From Cladosporium sp. IMV 00045 (lineage: Eukaryota > Ascomycota > Dothideomycetes > Cladosporiales > Cladosporiaceae): 41,818 nucleotides of DNA. Position numbers and translations under genes: made by a program. Of this stretch, positions 1 through 9,518 are shown piece by piece; positions within the stretch are counted from its first letter, which is position 1, and the number at the start of each line of letters is the position of its first letter. The DNA lies in assembly GCA_001931905.2 (NCBI GenBank), contig MSJI02000736.1:1-41818 (forward strand). The letters are read 5' to 3'. The notes under the pieces are model-generated. The model searched no databases and was not told where the DNA came from. It saw nothing but the letters and a program-made list of their open reading frames with translations.

Positions 1-65
1 CGCTCATCTTCGATCTCGATGAGCTTCTGGGAGCCATTGGCCGGGTAGGAGATGTTCAACTTCAT
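1..65 (-). CDS. RPS6: 40S ribosomal protein eS6 (RPS6), N-terminal fragment
   Basis: Structural protein of the small ribosomal subunit and the classic TOR-pathway phospho-target. Only the first 21 codons lie in the window, read leftwards from the ATG at 65-63, and the rest is beyond the left edge. The visible peptide starts MKLNISYPANGSQKLIEIED, which is the conserved eS6 amino terminus (yeast Rps6 starts with almost the same residues). There is no intron within these codons, although one may follow outside. Its promoter must lie in the roughly 1 kb shared with the divergent RGP1. The family call is secure despite the short length, and nothing can be said about the C-terminal phosphorylation tail. 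Confidence 0.9.
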   Translation of the reverse strand, partial: MKLNISYPANGSQKLIEIEDE

Positions 66-1093
66 CTTGTCGGGTCGACGATGGTATGGCCGTTGGTGGT
101 TCGAAGGTCGCTTGTCAAGAAGATCAAAAGGGCAAATTTGAGAAGTTCGAGCAAAGGGAAATCGTGGGTGGGCTTTGCGAACGGGACGGGAGCGAGGCCA
201 CTCCCGCTGACTTGGCGTCGTATCCTGATGCCTGAGGCTTCTATCAATAAATCCATACAAAGGACATGTTCATGATGATAACCATCAAAGTACATCGTCA
301 TGGTTCGTATACATGTATTTACTCAACCCTCATTTTTCGTATCAAACTGTCTATAGTTGGAGCATACCTGTAAGCACGAGGTCCTATTGTCAACTCTTAT
401 CTGCGTCCTTTCGATCGACAGCAACATCCAAGGCAGAAAACACTCCTCACCAACATCAGTAACATATTCTGCGCAGCATCTTTAGTAACTTTGAACTCAT
501 CGTTGCGAAATCTGGTTTGTTCGTCTCATGCTTTTCATTCAAGAGTGAATACATGTTCATCACTGTCAAGCCTCACGGGCCGTGCATTTGGTGTAGAGTG
601 GTGAAACGTAGGCGATGTCTTTCCAGACTCAGGATGCACCGAATGGTGTCACACATTACATGTACATGAGTAGTACAGTGAAGCAAGATACTGCCCGCAA
701 ATGTAAATTTGTGAAGACATACGCCTACCACTTCATCCATGAGGTCGACAACACGCGAGAAAGCTCCCGCCTCGCTTGTCAGGGATTGGGAAAGCGGGCT
801 TGCCGAGATGAGACCTTCATATGCGGATCCTCTCTAACCCCCAAGACCCAAGACCCATCCGAGCCATCGTCGTCACTCTCCAGCGCAGTCGGGGCCTCAT
901 TTGGAGGACTGCGCCTGAGTCCGATTGCGAAGCACCTATCTACCTCAATAATAATATCTCCTACTACTCCCACCCACCGTCATGACCACGGCCCTGCCAC
1001 TCCTTTGAACCTCTTGCACGGACAGACATGCCCGAGTCTGTACGATGCCATGCACACCTGTGAGCGGGAAGCTGCTCCCTTATTTCCATCACC
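66..1093. promoter_or_regulatory. Divergent intergenic region RPS6/RGP1
   Basis: About 1 kb between two divergently transcribed genes, so it should carry both promoters and 5' leaders. Open frames here (for example plus strand 615-1184, which runs into RGP1) show no family resemblance and I treat them as chance. The palindrome TACATGTA occurs twice, at 310-317 and 657-664. I see no TATA box I would defend. Confidence 0.5.
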
Positions 1094-3706
1094 ATGCCTC
1101 CACCACCGCCGCCCTCGAATATCCGTGCGTTCGTCCACTGGAGGGAACCTAGCATCTATGCTGGAGAGGATATCGAATGTATAATTACTTTTAAAAACAT
1201 CGCGATCCCGCCAGGCCAGGAGCCGCAAGAGAAGGATGATGCGCAAACACCCCATGCCAATGGATTCTCCAGAGCACCCTCGGTTGCTGCCAGCAGAAGA
1301 TCGTCTTTGGTTCAGAGCAGCGTACAAGCAAGCTGGGCACCGTCCTTTTCGGGCTCGAGGAAGGCCTCTCAATCCAGAGGTCACAGGCCAGCCTTGTCGC
1401 TCAATGTTCTGAGTGCACCTTCAAGGGGAGGACCGCATAGCAATGGTCTGCAAAGTGCACCGATGCCTAGCCGAACTCCCACTTCAGCTCGTCCTGCAAC
1501 TGCAAAGGGGCATGGTCGTTCTCTTTCAATCATGTCTCTGGGGAGCGAGGCGCCCAGCGAGAGTCGAGTACCTTCTGCACCTGTAGCAAACAAGAGGCCG
1601 AACAGGGGACACACCAGAAGTACGAGCTTGCAGGTCACTTCCAAACCGCCGCCCTTACCTTCTCCATATCTTGTCACAACGCCGACATCATTTAGACAAC
1701 CTTCGCCTTTGAACGAGTCATTTATACCTCAAGGAACTTCTAGAGGACAAGGAGAGCCTGCGTCCCTTCAGCCACCAAGGCGAAGGCCTGGAACCGTCTC
1801 AGCGGACTTTACGCCTCGACCTGGAGGCCACCGAAGAAGTCTATCTGCGATGAGTGGTGGGCTCAGCCCGAATTTCGAGTTTCCACCACGCCCACAGCCT
1901 ACGACAAATCAAACATCCCCTCAGCACTCCCCACCGAAACCAATCAGAACACATTCGAATATGCATTCTAGCCAGAATCGTGGCACGTCTCCTCGGCCAC
2001 CAGAAGGCTGGTCTGGCCCTATGAGTAATCTCAATCCCATATCTAGAGTAATAACGGAGTCTTCAGCGGGCGGAACACCTCGTAGCAGCGGCGAGTTCTA
2101 CAGCATGGACAACAATAGCGACGAAACACTTGCTTCCGAGCTTCCATACCAAAACCAAGCCAATGGACGACTTCTTCCGAGCCAACCACATTCCCGCCTG
2201 CCGTCACGGTCGAGAAAGCCCAGCATCACTCCGGCGGAGCCTGAGACTCTCATGATGGGCCACGCTCAAACGATGGGCCATTTTACTCTGGAAGGCAGCT
2301 TGGTGAATGGTGCTCCGTTTGAAGACGTCAAACGTAAAGGTGTACAAGGTGGCGGCGGTGTCGTTGGCGTTGAGCGCTCAAAACGAGCTTCTGGTATGTT
2401 TGGCGCATTCAGCTGGGGCAATATTGGCGAATCAATAGGAGGCCTACTTGGTGGAGATGACATGAGCTCGATTGCACAGATGAAAGCAGCTGCAAGCTCG
2501 AAAGTGGTGCCGCTACTTTCAACGCCACAAAGCTTGCTCTTCGTTGATCTATGTCTTGCTCCTGGCGAAAGCGCAAGCTATCACTACCGATTTGCCTTAC
2601 CACGAGGTCTACCGCCTACGTTTCGTGGAAGAGCAATCAAAGTCTCATATCACATCTCGTTAGGAATCCAACGACCTGGAGGGCAACCGGTCAAGCAAAT
2701 CGAGATACCATTTCGTGTTCTGGGCAGCGTCAATAGCCGTGGAGAGGTCCTGGGTCATGACCTGATGTCCCCTTATATCATTTTACAAGACTCTGCAAGG
2801 ACAAAGAGCATATCGGCGCCGCTAACATCAACAACCATGCAACCTTCTTTCCCTCCCAAGGGAGATCAAAAACCAAAACCTCCCAAACAAGGTCTGGAAG
2901 ACTTCTTGCGCTACACGGAAAGGCTCTTAGAATCCCCAATGGATGAGAACGGCGCCCTTTTGTCGCCAACTTCACCAACATCACCAGCACTGTCGCCTTC
3001 CATGTCACGCAGACAAAGCCAGGCCGAACCGCAGCCGACAACAACCAAAGAATCGATCGATTTCGCAATCCTCCGCTCGAACCGAACAAGCCAGCCAGGG
3101 ACATCTCAAAGTTCCAACCGATTCAATATATCTCGTTCGGGTCAGCCAGTGGCAGTCCTTACCCTTCTGCGTCCCGCATATCGACTCGGCGAGATAATCA
3201 TCGGAACCATCGACTTCACTACGCCGCTGCCTTCACCTGGAGATTCAGAACAAGCGCCCACCTACACAGTGAACCTAGAACTCGAGTCAGCAGAACGAGT
3301 CGATCCGTCCCTGGCTCTACGCAGCAGCTCGTCCATCCAGCGCGTAACACGGAAAGTCCACGCTTCCGCGCGAGAGAACGCTCTTTTCGCCCGCTCGATC
3401 AGTTTCAGCCTCGCCATTCCCGCGCAAGCAACGCCGTCTTTCGAGACGACTGGCGTCAGCTTGGCATGGAGTCTTCGCGTCGAGTTCACTACCGAGCGAC
3501 AAGCTGCCACGATGTCGTGGTCGGAGGAAAGGCTAGAGGGGCGCGAGGAGCTACTCGAAGAAGTCGGCAAAGACGACAGAGGGACTAGTCTCCTGGCCAA
3601 GGAAAGGCTTATGGCTGAGACTTTCGAGATCGCCGTCCCTTTGAAGATTTATGGCGCACAGGGTATTGAGGGATTGGGAGGCGAGCCGGACGTGTTGACG
3701 TTGTAG
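1094..3706 (+). CDS. RGP1: Rgp1 family protein, Golgi Ypt6/Rab6 exchange factor subunit
   Basis: Rgp1 pairs with Ric1 to form the guanine-nucleotide exchange factor for the Golgi Rab Ypt6/Rab6, acting in endosome-to-Golgi retrograde traffic. The 870-residue frame has no intron. Residues about 8-36 form the first arrestin-like strand region (NIRAFVHWREPSIYAGEDIE). Residues about 37-440 are a long Ser/Pro/Arg-rich, probably disordered insert. The Rgp1 fold resumes at about 470-560 (LLFVDLCLAPGESASYHYRF) and again near 686 to the end (AVLTLLRPAYRLGEIIIGTI), closing in FEIAVPLKIYGA. It is longer than yeast Rgp1 because of the insert, as is usual in filamentous fungi. The ATG at 1094 is chosen because the conserved strand starts directly after a short proline run. 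It faces the FMO gene tail to tail, with 186 bp between stop codons. Confidence 0.88.
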   Translation: MPPPPPPSNIRAFVHWREPSIYAGEDIECIITFKNIAIPPGQEPQEKDDAQTPHANGFSRAPSVAASRRSSLVQSSVQASWAPSFSGSRKASQSRGHRPALSLNVLSAPSRGGPHSNGLQSAPMPSRTPTSARPATAKGHGRSLSIMSLGSEAPSESRVPSAPVANKRPNRGHTRSTSLQVTSKPPPLPSPYLVTTPTSFRQPSPLNESFIPQGTSRGQGEPASLQPPRRRPGTVSADFTPRPGGHRRSLSAMSGGLSPNFEFPPRPQPTTNQTSPQHSPPKPIRTHSNMHSSQNRGTSPRPPEGWSGPMSNLNPISRVITESSAGGTPRSSGEFYSMDNNSDETLASELPYQNQANGRLLPSQPHSRLPSRSRKPSITPAEPETLMMGHAQTMGHFTLEGSLVNGAPFEDVKRKGVQGGGGVVGVERSKRASGMFGAFSWGNIGESIGGLLGGDDMSSIAQMKAAASSKVVPLLSTPQSLLFVDLCLAPGESASYHYRFALPRGLPPTFRGRAIKVSYHISLGIQRPGGQPVKQIEIPFRVLGSVNSRGEVLGHDLMSPYIILQDSARTKSISAPLTSTTMQPSFPPKGDQKPKPPKQGLEDFLRYTERLLESPMDENGALLSPTSPTSPALSPSMSRRQSQAEPQPTTTKESIDFAILRSNRTSQPGTSQSSNRFNISRSGQPVAVLTLLRPAYRLGEIIIGTIDFTTPLPSPGDSEQAPTYTVNLELESAERVDPSLALRSSSSIQRVTRKVHASARENALFARSISFSLAIPAQATPSFETTGVSLAWSLRVEFTTERQAATMSWSEERLEGREELLEEVGKDDRGTSLLAKERLMAETFEIAVPLKIYGAQGIEGLGGEPDVLTL

Positions 3707-3892
3707 AACATGGCCTTCGCTGGACTTGGTTTCGATTCCATGGCTCGATGTTTAATAATTCTTTTGCATAGCGTAAAGCATTTTTCATGATAGAAATGTA
3801 GTTTCATTACAACCCCGTTTCTTGTATCCCATCAGTCATTCCATGAAACTTCAGCACTCCAAACAGTACCTCATCTCCACCATCAAACTCGC

Positions 3893-6136
3893 TCACTTCC
3901 TCAACACCTTCCTCTTCTCACGTCGATACTCGGCCAAGGCGACATAATCCTTCCCCGGCCCCTTAACCGTATGCTTAACCTGAAAAAAATGCAACGAGAT
4001 TCCCTTCAACGGAAACCGGTAATCCGTATGGTACATATCGTCAACGCACAAATGGTTCGAACGCGCCACGCACGCGCCCTCCTCCCTCGCCTCCGCCGGC
4101 GGCGCGAAAGCGAGGTCGTGGAAGAGATAGTCGACTTGGAGGTTGGCGTCTGGTTTGACGAACCACACGCTCAGCCGGTCCTGCGGCTCCGAGTAGCGGT
4201 ACACGTAGCGCCGGCTGGCTTGGATTGGTTGGCCGGAGGTGGGCGTGAACGTGCCGCTTTCGATGTAGAGGTATTCGAGGTTGAAGGTTTGGCCGCTCTT
4301 GTCGGGGGTGGGGAAGCGAGGGTGGAAGGATGCAGTGCCGCTGAAGACGCCGGAGGGGTAGGCGCCTTTGGTGCTTGTGATGCGGCGGTGGAGGGTCCAG
4401 GTGCCGTGTAGGGCGCGGAAGACGGCGCGTGGGACATACTTGCCGTCCTCTCTGCAGGCGGTCCAGACTTGGTGCATGTCGGTCATGATTTTGTCGGCTT
4501 CGACTTTGTCGTCGGCGGGTGCGAGGTATCTGGCTGGGGATACGGCGCCTTCTCTCTCGGCGAAGGGTCCATCGTTGCGCTGTAGTTGTAGTTCCGAAGA
4601 GAGCTCTTCGAGATAGCCGAGATAGTCTCCGAACCAGTATTGAGGGACGTCAAGTTGTCGTTCTTGCATCGCTTTGCGGAGCTCGAGCAATTTCTCGGCC
4701 TCTTCTTGAGGTTTCTGCGGAATCGTCTTCTCGTCAAACCAGCGTGCGGCGATCAATCTGACTTGCATTTCCATCATAGGCCAGTAAGGACCCTCGTAGA
4801 ATCCAACGAGAGCCATGTTACTATGACGCTGGGTGCTCGTCTGCCATTGCTCTAGGATCAATGGAAGACGCATGCTGTCAGGATCATACTGCATGCTCTC
4901 CCGTAGTTGTGGGTGAAGCAGTTGCAAAGCTGCCTCAGGGCTGTATCCTGTAGCGTATACGACGGCGCCAACATTCTCGATTTTGGTGGTATCTTCACCT
5001 TTTGTGACGAGTGCTGTAGCCGCGCCACCCTCCCGTTCGGTGATTTCGGAGACTTTACCAGCAATCACTTCAATGAGTCCAGACCTGACATATTCAGGGT
5101 AGCTTTCACTGAGAGCCACCTGCACCGTCGCCCTCTCGGTGCCCTCTGGATTTACCAGAGCACCGGCTCCGAGGTCAGATTGATCTCCGCCAATCATGCC
5201 TCTCATGGCACCATGGATCATGTTCTTCACATCCTCGGTCACTCTCCCCGCGTTTCCTGTGATCGGACCAGGGAGTCTTCGAGAAAGATTGTAAAGATGG
5301 AAGTCGATCGGCACGAAAGTCGTGGAGCTTTCATCTGTGGGAACAAAAGGAGGGAGTCCGTAGAGCGGTCTTGGTGTGACATGTATGATCTTGCAACCTT
5401 CGAAACGTTTTCGGGTGGCGGAGTCTGGCGACCATTGTGCATCAGAAAGGTTGGCAGCGACAGCAGCGGCGACCTCGCCAGAGGAGTTGCCGCCGCCGAT
5501 GATCAAGATGTTCTTTCCGGCGGGGAGACTGTCCTCTGTAAATAGGTCTGCGAGGTTGCGGAATCGAGAGCTGTGAATGGCTTTCACAGACAAGCGGCCA
5601 TGATCGGCAGACACATTTTGCTGTAAGGGTCGAGCCCTCGAGAAGAAGCCAGATGCTACAACAACGTAATCGAAGTCTTCTTTCCGCTCAGTCCCATCTT
5701 CGTCTTTGATAGTAACAGCCCAGAACGGCTTCGCACCAAAGGCAAGCTGCATCTTTTTTGACACATTCGTAACCTCCTGTCTGTACTTGATCACACCGTC
5801 AGGGATGAACTTCTTCCTGTAGGCTTCCAGATACTTGTTGGCCTGCCAGGCTCTCGGAAACATAGGCGGTTCTGTGGGTTTGCCATTTCCTTCAAGGCCT
5901 ACGGAGCTCCAAGAGAGGTCAGAAAATCCCACGGTAAACTTCGACAAATTGGTTGGAGTATGCGGGCTGAGATATTCGCCGACAGATTGTTCGTCTAGAG
6001 CCCAGATCCCTCCCAGGCGGTCATTCTTCTCGAGAATCGTAACTTCACAGTGGCCAGAGCCGATGAGTGTTTTTGCGGCCACCAGGCCAGCTGGTCCGGC
6101 ACCGATGATGCACACGGTCTTCTTGGCCGCCACCAT
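3893..6136 (-). CDS. Flavin-containing monooxygenase-like protein with C-terminal DUF6314 domain
   Basis: A 747-residue, intronless two-part protein. Residues 1 to about 560 form an FAD/NADPH oxidoreductase of the FMO/Baeyer-Villiger type: the FAD Rossmann motif GAGPAG at 12-17, DRLGGIW at 39-45, a segment resembling the FMO signature around 185-194 (VKAIHSSRFR), a second dinucleotide motif GGGNSSG at 214-220, and the late FMO motif ATGYSP at 395-400. Residues about 572-743 match the DUF6314 type (RALHGTWTLHRRI near the start, FHDLAF and YHTDYRF later), a small beta-rich domain with a lipocalin-like look. FMOs oxygenate nucleophilic or carbonyl substrates, but the substrate here is unknown. 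The cytosol is likely, since no signal peptide or membrane segment is seen. The ATG at 6136 sits seven residues before the first beta strand, as expected. No biosynthetic core gene is adjacent. Confidence 0.85.
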   Translation of the reverse strand: MVAAKKTVCIIGAGPAGLVAAKTLIGSGHCEVTILEKNDRLGGIWALDEQSVGEYLSPHTPTNLSKFTVGFSDLSWSSVGLEGNGKPTEPPMFPRAWQANKYLEAYRKKFIPDGVIKYRQEVTNVSKKMQLAFGAKPFWAVTIKDEDGTERKEDFDYVVVASGFFSRARPLQQNVSADHGRLSVKAIHSSRFRNLADLFTEDSLPAGKNILIIGGGNSSGEVAAAVAANLSDAQWSPDSATRKRFEGCKIIHVTPRPLYGLPPFVPTDESSTTFVPIDFHLYNLSRRLPGPITGNAGRVTEDVKNMIHGAMRGMIGGDQSDLGAGALVNPEGTERATVQVALSESYPEYVRSGLIEVIAGKVSEITEREGGAATALVTKGEDTTKIENVGAVVYATGYSPEAALQLLHPQLRESMQYDPDSMRLPLILEQWQTSTQRHSNMALVGFYEGPYWPMMEMQVRLIAARWFDEKTIPQKPQEEAEKLLELRKAMQERQLDVPQYWFGDYLGYLEELSSELQLQRNDGPFAEREGAVSPARYLAPADDKVEADKIMTDMHQVWTACREDGKYVPRAVFRALHGTWTLHRRITSTKGAYPSGVFSGTASFHPRFPTPDKSGQTFNLEYLYIESGTFTPTSGQPIQASRRYVYRYSEPQDRLSVWFVKPDANLQVDYLFHDLAFAPPAEAREEGACVARSNHLCVDDMYHTDYRFPLKGISLHFFQVKHTVKGPGKDYVALAEYRREKRKVLRK

Positions 6137-6858
6137 GTTGTGTCACTGATGAATAGGAAGCAGCCAGAGCGGAAGAACCAGCCTCTTGTTTTGTGCTTCA
6201 ACACGTTTGACAGGGTCTGATGTTTACTCCGTCGTAGAAGTGAGTAGTCTGGGACAGGGGAGAATTTGATCAAGTAGACAGGACTCGATAAACACCTGTC
6301 AGACTCGATGTATGACTGGGTTGGATTGGTCAGCAGTCTGACGGCCACTTTTGGTATAATTTGTTTGGTCTGTTTACCTCGACGTGTCAGTCCTCTCATC
6401 AATCTAACCTGAGACCGAATTTAGAAAATGCGACACTGTATTGTCGTGGTGAGAGTTGTACCTTGAAGTTCCGCCGAGATGGTTGACTGGAGAGTCCGTG
6501 CGTTGAGTGCGATGTGGATACCATCACCTAGCTACAAGTATTTAAGATCATCTGCTGTGACATTCAAGGACATCAGGTCTTTTTCTGCCAGTCATGTAGC
6601 GTTATTCTGGAGACAACACTGCTAAGCCAGATGCCTCCAGCAACAAACTTCTGAGTGCTAGCTAGGATATAACCTGCGTTCTACAAAAGCAACCAACGTA
6701 TCCTTGGAAACTCTTTTGATATGATACTGAGTACATTGCAATCTGAATCGTTTTCGCTCACTTGTAGGAACGTGACCTTCTGAAATTCAATGTGACCTTT
6801 AGCAAGATACTCTACCTCGTGTCACGCTCTAACATCTCCATCGATCTTCTACCGTCTA
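6137..6858. other. Intergenic, promoter side of the FMO gene
   Basis: About 720 bp between the FMO start and the thioesterase stop. Both genes are on the minus strand, so this holds the FMO promoter and the thioesterase 3' region. I see no coding signal, RNA gene or repeat. Confidence 0.5.
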
Positions 6859-7419
6859 TTACAGCTTCGCCAACTTAGGCGCTTCGCCTTCCTGACCACT
6901 GCCCTCCAACAATGGCCCCAAAGGCTTCCTTATGCTACCAGGAACGCCCTCCGCCGTGACCTTATTAGTCGCTCTATCGACCCAAATCTGCGTGAAACCG
7001 CCCACAGCTTTGACCTGCTCCTCGCCCTCCTGGAAGATACCGACCTCGTACATGACGGAGCTGTTGCCAATTTTCACGATACGTAGCCCAACATCCAGCA
7101 TGCCAGGGTAATTGGCCGCTCCGAAATAGTCGCAGTAACTGTTTGCCACGAGGCCGATGTGTTTGGACTTTGATGTGCTGTAGCCGCAGCGTTGTATGAG
7201 GTAGCTGTTGATGATGGAGTCTATCAACACGCCGTAGATTGGATTGTTGAGGTGGTGGAACATGTCGTTGTCTGCCCTGCGGAGGCGATTTAGTTCAATG
7301 TCATGTTCCAGATCAAGTTTCTTCGCAACATACCATCTCGTTCGGTAATCTTCGTGGTACGCATAGTCGCTTCGTTTTCTTTGACGCTTTGAGGCAAGAT
7401 CGAGACCCAATGCTGCCAT
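6859..7419 (-). CDS. Hotdog-fold acyl-CoA thioesterase (4-HBT / YbgC-like), one in-frame intron
   Basis: Predicted to hydrolyse acyl-CoA thioesters. The uninterrupted frame is 186 codons, but 7277-7333 is a 57-nt intron in frame: donor GTATGT, acceptor CCGCAG, phase 2. Removing it converts an odd 19-residue insert into the continuous motif TRWADNDMFHHLNN, the active-site signature of the 4-hydroxybenzoyl-CoA thioesterase family, with the catalytic-type Asp at 31 or 33 of the spliced protein. The mature product is then 167 residues. Downstream, the segments GLVANSYCDYFGAANYPG and VMYEVGIFQEGEEQVKAVGG fit the central helix and sheet of a hotdog fold. Residues 11-17 are basic and could be part of a targeting sequence, but this is weak. 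It is divergent from the DUF3074 gene across about 600 bp. Confidence 0.87.
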   Translation of the reverse strand: MAALGLDLASKRQRKRSDYAYHEDYRTRWYVAKKLDLEHDIELNRLRRADNDMFHHLNNPIYGVLIDSIINSYLIQRCGYSTSKSKHIGLVANSYCDYFGAANYPGMLDVGLRIVKIGNSSVMYEVGIFQEGEEQVKAVGGFTQIWVDRATNKVTAEGVPGSIRKPLGPLLEGSGQEGEAPKLAKL

Positions 7420-8026
7420 TTTTTTTCAGTGGCACTTGTGTATAGTGTAAGGTGCCCTTATTATACCTGCAAAAACAACGGACAGGATCAACGATACGTT
7501 AATCTTAGTGGTTAATGTTTGATGCTCGATAAGTTCGGTTACATTCATGTTGCTCAAGCCGAGGTTGATGATGGATTCAAGACTTCAGAAAGCTTGAGCT
7601 TGAGCCTGTTTGTTGAGATGGAGATCCTTGATTGCTCTCTCTTCTCTCTGCATCACCATCGATTCTTCGCGACTGTACATATGCGGAATATGCATTCCAT
7701 CTGCTCATGCGATAGATGCCGACAATCTTTCGATGAAATGTAGCAGCCCCCTCTGTGACATGTGTGCAGACATAATGGCTGAGTCAACGAGATCGTCATC
7801 AATGACAAGTTGAGTTCGAGATCGCTGCTCGCTCGCACCTCCCACCTATACCAGACATGGCCGCTGCACATAGAAGCTCTCACGATCACAACATCTCTTC
7901 CTTTTCGGATGTAACAAGCTAAGTTCCTCATTCTTCCTTAACACCAACCCTACACGTCTCATCAATACCACCCACCGTTTCTGTACCCAAACAATCCTCA
8001 GAAGCTCCTGCAACTTCTTCCGCAAC
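7420..8026. promoter_or_regulatory. Divergent promoter region, thioesterase/DUF3074 gene
   Basis: About 607 bp between two divergent starts. It must contain both promoters. The last 100 bp before 8027 are rich in C and A with short CT stretches, typical of a fungal 5' leader. No ORF in it looks real. Confidence 0.5.
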
Positions 8027-8941
8027 ATGTCGGCACCACCTCAATCACGACCTACAAAAGAAACATCTCCTCTCGGCCCTATCGTCCGTCTACGCGACCG
8101 CGATCACTCCGAGCTCCCATCGCACCCAACCCTCCCACCCACAACCGGCAATGCACGCCCTACAATCGCAGACTACACCGCCGCCGTCCTCGCCGAAGCC
8201 GACGCCTTCATGACATCCTACCTCCCTCACACCTTCAAATTCAAATCCAAAGACAAGCACTCCCCGCCCTCCACCGCGCCCGTCGAGCTCCTATCCCGCG
8301 ACGTGCAGAGCAGCGAAATCCCCGCCTCTGTACGGCCTAAAAACTGCAGTGGTACGGTCGAGACTTGGTTTGCACGCACAAGCATTCACGAGAACGCTGC
8401 AAAATCCGGCACGGCGAGCTGGGAGGAGTTTGACAAGGGGACGAGAGCGAATCACTGTGAGCGCGAGGACGACTACACGCCTGACGTCCTCGATGCGCAT
8501 CTGGTTTTCGACTGGAGTGAGGAGCTGGGGAAGCTGGACAAGAAAGTAGGCGAATGGGAAGATGTAGGCGCGGAGGTGCGAGAGATGCTGCATAATATTC
8601 CTCCGCCGCTGAACGATCGTGTGTTCACCGTTATGTGCATTTGGGCGAAACGGCCGGCGAGGAATGACTGGTTGGTGATACAACTGCCTGTTTCTCCTCG
8701 CGGCTTGCAAGGCGTCAAGTACCAGGACAGGCCGAAGATCACGACCGGGCAGTATGTGAGCGTTGAGCGTGGAGAGCTCATTGATGGTGGGAAGAATGTC
8801 AAGTGGCAGATGGGAACGGCTAGCGATGCTGGAGGCATCCTGCCGCAATGGGCCCAGAATCTTGGTGTGCCTGGAGCTGTGGTGAAGGATGTTGGGTTGT
8901 TCATGCAGTATTGCGAGGAGCAGAGGGCTGGCAAGGCATGA
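8027..8941 (+). CDS. DUF3074 (START-like) domain protein
   Basis: A 304-residue, intronless fungal protein. The central and C-terminal parts (about 100-295) match the DUF3074 family, a START/Bet v1-like helix-grip fold that usually binds hydrophobic ligands. Recognisable pieces are ETWFARTSIHENAA near 110-125, a VFDWSEELGKLD stretch, the strand pair DRVFTVMCIWAK and WLVIQLPV, and the C-terminal block WQMGTASDAGGILPQWAQ followed by the amphipathic helix LGVPGAVVKDVGLFM that closes the cavity. The first 45 residues are Pro/Thr-rich and probably disordered. No signal peptide is seen. The ligand is unknown. The position between a thioesterase and an acyl-CoA synthetase hints at lipid handling, but that is inference from proximity only. 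Confidence 0.82.
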   Translation: MSAPPQSRPTKETSPLGPIVRLRDRDHSELPSHPTLPPTTGNARPTIADYTAAVLAEADAFMTSYLPHTFKFKSKDKHSPPSTAPVELLSRDVQSSEIPASVRPKNCSGTVETWFARTSIHENAAKSGTASWEEFDKGTRANHCEREDDYTPDVLDAHLVFDWSEELGKLDKKVGEWEDVGAEVREMLHNIPPPLNDRVFTVMCIWAKRPARNDWLVIQLPVSPRGLQGVKYQDRPKITTGQYVSVERGELIDGGKNVKWQMGTASDAGGILPQWAQNLGVPGAVVKDVGLFMQYCEEQRAGKA

Positions 8942-9518
8942 TCAATTGGCTTTCGTTGAAGGCATCGTACTTGATGTGGTAGCACAATCTATTGATACTC
9001 ACGACCTAGAAATCCCATTGAATGATTTCGAAATCCTCAAATATAGCCATATTCAACAGTCTCTGGGAAAGTACATGTATTTCGTTTATCGGAGTCCTTA
9101 AGCTGTCGGTCAGATAGTTCTCAGCCAAGCCTTCGACACCAATCCCAATGGGAAGTCGAGCTAGAGCATGATCTGTTGACATCATATGCGTCAATAAATT
9201 GAGATATCCAGCTTCTTTAGGTTATACTTTCCCTTCGAGCGACGGGTTTCTCGCCAAATACAAATGACCTCGGCTGCAACAAGCGTCTCTCCGCCATTTC
9301 AGACCCCACAGTTCCCCATAATCTCCACAAGGATGGCCGAAAGACCAAAGACCGACCGAGTTGCTTGCTACAGCTCGTCAGATCTTACTGTGTACACACC
9401 TCAATTTGTTAAGTGTCAAATAGATCATTCTTTGTAACATTACAGTGCGAACCACCGGAAACCATATCTCTTTCGTTAGAGCCGTTCCCTCCCTTCACTC
9501 CAGTTCCTATCCTTCATC
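8942..9518. other. Intergenic, upstream of the acyl-CoA synthetase gene
   Basis: About 577 bp holding the 3' end of the DUF3074 gene and the promoter of the next plus-strand gene. One TACATGTA palindrome lies at 9071-9078, about 130 bp after the DUF3074 stop, a plausible 3' UTR position. A CT-rich leader precedes the ATG at 9519. Nothing else seen. Confidence 0.5.

Noticed and set aside
615..1184. 189-codon plus-strand frame upstream of and overlapping RGP1
   Set aside because: Overlaps the conserved RGP1 start in another frame, low-complexity composition, no family resemblance.
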